Below, piece after piece: positions 62,966 to 64,000 of a stretch of DNA of 64,000 bases (its first letter is position 1; each line of letters starts with the position of its first letter). This DNA comes from CAYHVK01 sp964360255 (GTDB taxonomy: Bacteria > Bdellovibrionota > Bdellovibrionia > Bdellovibrionales > UBA1609). The DNA is taken from contig CAYHVK010000001.1 of NCBI GenBank assembly GCA_964360255.1, positions 186,001-250,000 of the forward strand, given 5' to 3'. The notes below the pieces were generated by a model. The model did no database searches. It worked only from the letters and a program-made list of their open reading frames with translations, and was not told the origin of the DNA. A program made the position numbers and the translations under genes.

Positions 62966-64000
62966 TTATTTTTGATCTATATTAAAACGAATGAGTACTT
63001 TCTGAAATTTCTTGCAGTCATTCTTTCTGCAGAAATCTTTCGTGTTCGTCGCAGCAACGGTGCGGCCTTGTTTCGCCGAATCGAAGAACGACTTACCTGA
63101 CACTTTCACAAGCGGTCTCAATTGCTGCTGGTGATCGAAGGTCATTTTTCCTGGGTCAAATACATAATCGAAAATTGATCGGGCACGCTGATAACTGAGA
63201 TCAAGATTGTACTCAATGGCTTTTTTATCTTCTGGACGAGTGCTCTTCGGATCAATATAACGACCTTGATAAGTCGGAGAAGCATAACCTACAATTTCTA
63301 AAGCAGAAATTTTATCGCTCACCGCTTTATTTGTCATAAGCGAGCGCGCATAAGCCGGCAGAGCTTTCTCTAAAATCTTACGCATCTCTGGCTTTAGCAT
63401 CGCCGATCCACTCTCGAAAAAGTGATCACCGAAATCGATAGTGACATCACCTGTTCCGCCATCAACATCAGCTTTAACACCGGCTTTACGTAAAGCCGCA
63501 CTCACTTGATTAGCAATTTTCTTACGCGCTTCAATTTCAGCGCGGGCTTGAGCTAAAGCAGCTTGAGTGCCAGAGAGTTGGCCTTTCACATTATTAAGCT
63601 GACCCTGAGTCGATCCGAGAGCATTTTTTAAGCCCCCAACTTCTTGCTCTTTGGCATTCAATGCACCTTTTAAACCACCAACCGCCGCTTGTAATCCGGC
63701 GGCTTCTTGTGATTTAGCTGCAAGCGCGGCATTCTTCGCGGCTAAAGCGGCGCCCTTTGCGGCGAGTGCCGCTTCTTTCGCATTTAAATCTTGTTGAGCA
63801 GCTCCCAGTTGAGAGTCTTTCATTGCAATCGCTTGTTCTGCTTGCCCAAGCTGTTGATCGAGCTCAGAAATTTTTGCTTGTACTTGCTGATTTTGTGCAC
63901 GAAGTGAAGCGAGTTGCCTGTCAGCATCTTGTTTGAGTTTTGCTTGCTGAAGTTTGTATTTCTGCTCAGACATCTTTTGGCTCTGAAAAGCTTTCTTCAG
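62966..64000 (-). CDS. OmpA/MotB-domain coiled-coil protein (N-terminus off window)
   Basis: At least 335 residues are visible. The frame is open through base 64000 with an in-frame ATG at 63973; since the upstream codons (LKKAFQSQK) still look coiled, the true start probably lies outside. A long coiled coil with tandem AALAAK heptads (about 60-90 in the visible part) precedes an OmpA/MotB-type domain (FGDHFFESGSAMLKPEMRK, VGYASPTYQGRY, YQRARSIFDYVF) that usually binds peptidoglycan. First visible gene of the stator-like operon; the membrane helix expected in a MotB-type protein would lie in the missing part. Confidence 0.85.
   Translation of the reverse strand: MKKAFQSQKMSEQKYKLQQAKLKQDADRQLASLRAQNQQVQAKISELDQQLGQAEQAIAMKDSQLGAAQQDLNAKEAALAAKGAALAAKNAALAAKSQEAAGLQAAVGGLKGALNAKEQEVGGLKNALGSTQGQLNNVKGQLSGTQAALAQARAEIEARKKIANQVSAALRKAGVKADVDGGTGDVTIDFGDHFFESGSAMLKPEMRKILEKALPAYARSLMTNKAVSDKISALEIVGYASPTYQGRYIDPKSTRPEDKKAIEYNLDLSYQRARSIFDYVFDPGKMTFDHQQQLRPLVKVSGKSFFDSAKQGRTVAATNTKDFCRKNDCKKFQKVLIRFNIDQK

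Noticed and set aside
1..64000. CRISPR array, tRNA genes, insertion sequences
   Set aside because: No regular repeat-spacer series, no T-arm/CCA pattern besides tmRNA, and no transposase-like protein were seen.

Overview
The window reads like a chromosomal segment of a Gram-negative bacterium, most likely a member or relative of the Bdellovibrio group. This is inferred from gene content: a TIGR02147-family protein (typical of Bdellovibrio and Fibrobacter), many hybrid sensor kinases, a CheB/CheR/kinase signalling operon, stator-like MotA/OmpA proteins, several secreted orphans and moderate G+C. No 16S gene or other decisive taxonomic marker is present.

Layout. (1) 1-5.4 kb: a minus-strand signalling operon (CHASE3-type hybrid kinase with three receivers, CheR, CheB, response regulator-kinase cut by the window edge), joined by 4-base overlaps. 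(2) 5.6-6.8 kb: four very small, hydrophilic, basic proteins. (3) 6.87-7.22 kb: tmRNA (ssrA). (4) 7.4-19.4 kb: an accessory region directly downstream of ssrA that looks like a defence island. It has a stand-alone FtsH-type M41 peptidase, a compact minus-strand operon (DUF2130 protein, half-length HsdS, HsdM, full HsdS, HsdR, YgjP-like metalloprotease), and a divergent set (Bsp6I-like nuclease, HNH-type Cys/His protein, HEPN-like protein). The divergent spacer carries two near-identical 20-bp palindromes. (5) 20-27.6 kb: adaptor/FtsX/ATPase exporter, a P1B copper-type ATPase, a small HTH protein, a lipoprotein, a LysR regulator. (6) 27.7-35.5 kb: GH15 glucanase/trehalase divergent from a fused trehalose-6-P synthase/phosphatase, HflX, and an osmolyte-type ABC transporter whose binding protein is fused in front of its permease. 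(7) 35.6-48.2 kb: secreted proteins, a PLD-like protein, hybrid kinase, Hsp20, M14 peptidase, a SRPBCC/ArsR pair, CsbD and DUF3309 stress proteins, a helicase, YaiI, a four-S1-domain protein, PAS and membrane proteins. (8) 48.2-51.7 kb: a type III polyketide synthase, FAD oxidoreductase and YceI operon, with a membrane-anchored LuxR-type regulator opposite. (9) 51.7-59.8 kb: YbaK, TIGR02147, a second ArsR/SRPBCC pair with a clear operator, a kinase, a cyclase-fold protein, holin-like membrane proteins, AzlCD. (10) 59.8-64 kb: an operon of an OmpA-domain coiled-coil protein (running off the window), a MotA/TolQ-type channel and an FHA-coiled-coil-TM protein, which looks like an uncharacterised stator-type machine.

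The two most interesting systems are the post-ssrA island with its paired palindromic operators and extra half HsdS, and the FHA/MotA/OmpA operon at the right end. Functional statements come from reading motifs by eye; no database search was run.
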